From Bacterioplanes sp. (GTDB taxonomy: Bacteria; Pseudomonadota; Gammaproteobacteria; Pseudomonadales; Oceanobacteraceae), in assembly GCA_014859445.1 (NCBI GenBank), contig JACUUC010000014.1, positions 1 through 64,000 on the forward strand: DNA of 64,000 nucleotides, written 5' to 3'. The notes below the pieces were generated by a model. The model was given only the letters and a program-made list of their open reading frames with translations. It had not been told where the DNA came from and did not search any database. This document shows, one piece after another, positions 62,474-64,000 of this stretch (the stretch's first letter is position 1; every line of letters begins with the position of its first letter). Made by a program: the position numbers and the translations under genes.

Positions 62474-64000
62474 TTAACCCAAGGTGTACAGAGTATCGCC
62501 CACTTTCACAGATGATCCTTCCGCAGCGGTAACGCTACCGATGACACCTGAGCGTGGTGCACGCACTTCGGTTTCCATTTTCATGGCTTCAAGAATAATC
62601 ACCACTTCGTTTTCAGCCACTTGCTGACCCGGCTTCACCATGACTTTCCAAACGTTGCCAGCCAAAGGAGCCAACACCGGATCACCACCGCCGGCCGCTA
62701 CCGCAGGAGCCGCTGCAGCAGAAGATCCGCCTAAGCTCATCGGTGCGTCATTAATAGGGGCTAAGGCTTTCACGTCACCACCTTCGTCAACTTGTACGAC
62801 GTACTCGTTGCCATCGACGGTAATCGTGTAGGTGTCTTCAGCATCGCCTTTAGGCGCAGGCTCGAAGGCATCAGGATTGCCACGATTTTCAAGGAACTTA
62901 GGCGCAATTTGCGGGAACATAGCAAATGTTAACGCATCATCAATTACGTTTTCAGCCAGCTTGAAGCCCTTGTCTGCCGCTAATTTTTCAACGTCAGCAA
63001 TGACTTTATCCATTTCGTTGTCGATCAAATCGGCCGGACGACAGGTAATAACCTCAGCACCATCCAAAACACGATTCTGAAGCTCGGCATTCATGGCCGC
63101 AGGCGCTGCACCGTATTCACCCTTCAGAATACCCTGGGTTTCTTTCGAGATGGACTTGTAGCGCTCACCGGTCAGTACGTTCAACACGGCTTGTGTACCA
63201 ACGATTTGTGATGTTGGCGTTACCAGCGGAATCCAGCCTAGGTCTTCACGCACGCGTGGAATTTCAGCCAAAACGGCATCAAACTTGTCGGAAGCACCTT
63301 GCTCACGCAATTGGTTCTCCATGTTAGTCAACATACCGCCTGGAACTTGAGCCACCAAAATACGGCTGTCAGTACCTTTTAAGGCACCTTCAAATTTCGC
63401 GTATTTTTTGCGCACGTCGCGGAAGTAAGCGGCAATTTCTTCCAACAACAACAAGTTCAAGCCGGTATCGCGATCGGTGCCCGCTAAAGCAGCCACCACG
63501 GATTCAGTTGCTGTGTGACCGTATGTCATCGACATAGAAGAAATAGCTGTATCCACGCGGTCAATACCGGCTTCTACGGCTTTTAAAATGGTCATGTCCG
63601 ACAAGCCTGCCGTCGCATGAGCGTGCAACTGAACTTCTAAGTCAGTTTGTGCTTTCAAGCGAGACACCAACTCGAAAGCCGCATAAGGCGTTAATACACC
63701 CGCCATGTCTTTAATGGCAATGGAGTCCGCGCCCATGTCTTCAATTTGTTTCGCCAAAGAAACCCACGCTTCTAACGTGTGTACTGGGCTTGTGGTGTAA
63801 GACAAGGTTGCCTGTGCATGCTTACCTTGCGCTTTAACGGCTTTTAATGCCGTTTCTAAATTGCGTGGATCATTCATCGCGTCAAACACGCGGAATACAT
63901 CAACACCGTTAACAGCAGCACGCTCAACGAATTTTTCAACCACGTCATCAGCATAATGACGGTAGCCTAGTAGATTTTGACCACGCAGCAACATTTGTTG
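62474..64000 (-). CDS. oadA: Oxaloacetate decarboxylase, alpha subunit (5' part missing)
   Basis: C-terminal 506 residues at least; the gene runs off the window end. About 90 N-terminal residues are missing. The carboxyltransferase barrel ([34 protein letters not shown]) and the C-terminal biotinyl domain with [11 protein letters not shown] (biotin Lys in MKM) are present, joined by an Ala-rich linker. Forms the sodium pump with OadB; the small OadG subunit should lie upstream, outside the window. Confidence 0.94.
   Translation of the reverse strand, partial: QQMLLRGQNLLGYRHYADDVVEKFVERAAVNGVDVFRVFDAMNDPRNLETALKAVKAQGKHAQATLSYTTSPVHTLEAWVSLAKQIEDMGADSIAIKDMAGVLTPYAAFELVSRLKAQTDLEVQLHAHATAGLSDMTILKAVEAGIDRVDTAISSMSMTYGHTATESVVAALAGTDRDTGLNLLLLEEIAAYFRDVRKKYAKFEGALKGTDSRILVAQVPGGMLTNMENQLREQGASDKFDAVLAEIPRVREDLGWIPLVTPTSQIVGTQAVLNVLTGERYKSISKETQGILKGEYGAAPAAMNAELQNRVLDGAEVITCRPADLIDNEMDKVIADVEKLAADKGFKLAENVIDDALTFAMFPQIAPKFLENRGNPDAFEPAPKGDAEDTYTITVDGNEYVVQVDEGGDVKALAPINDAPMSLGGSSAAAAPAVAAGGGDPVLAPLAGNVWKVMVKPGQQVAENEVVIILEAMKMETEVRAPRSGVIGSVTAAEGSSVKVGDTLYTLG

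Overview
This 64 kb window looks like a chromosome segment of a marine gammaproteobacterium of the Oceanospirillales/Pseudomonadales type. The pointers are a Pseudomonas-style polar flagellar system (FleQ, sigma-54 and sigma-28 promoters, a FlgZ-type PilZ protein), an OadAB sodium-pumping decarboxylase and a BtuB/B12-riboswitch operon. No rRNA genes or ribosomal protein operons are present, so the assignment is an inference from gene content.

Positions 1-35163 are a flagellar and chemotaxis region. From left to right on the minus strand: fleQ, fliS, then a plus-strand TPR-methyltransferase gene with a good sigma-54 promoter, the housekeeping genes ung, lysS and prfB (with its programmed frameshift), bfd, a repeat-rich gap, fliD, flaG, fliC, flgL, flgK, flgJ, a small coiled-coil gene, flgI, flgH, flgG, flgF, flgE, flgD, flgC, flgB, cheR and cheV. 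On the plus strand follow flgA, flgM, flgN and flgZ. I could read sigma-54 type sites (GG-N10-GC) ahead of flgB, flgF, flgJ, flgA and the methyltransferase, and sigma-28 sites ahead of fliC, fliS and flgM, so the regulatory hierarchy is visible in the DNA. The axial proteins are unusually long: FliD 1317, FlgE 1205, FlgK about 993 and FliC 732 residues.

Positions 35275-47689 are a 12.4 kb genomic island inserted at the 3' end of tRNA-Arg(CCT). A 15-bp copy of the tRNA end flanks it on both sides, and GGGGTAAC repeats that look like integrase arm sites lie near both ends. It carries a P4-type integrase, an AlpA-type regulator and small DNA-binding proteins, a type I restriction-modification system (hsdR, hsdM, a 27-codon ORF, hsdS), a DUF3800 protein with a small partner of unknown function, and a nuclease-like protein that joins a PD-(D/E)xK domain to a probable PUA-like domain. 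It is best read as a defence island; the last three genes are the least described cargo.

Positions 47693-64000 return to core genome: an AmpG-like permease, yajQ, a RAYT-like protein that keeps its HxH pair but seems to have lost the catalytic tyrosine, a PanE-like reductase, a cobalamin riboswitch with btuB and a PduO-type adenosyltransferase, a methyl-accepting chemotaxis protein, aceF and aceE, a second and unrelated corrinoid adenosyltransferase (btuR/cobO type), and oadB with the 3' part of oadA, which runs off the window.
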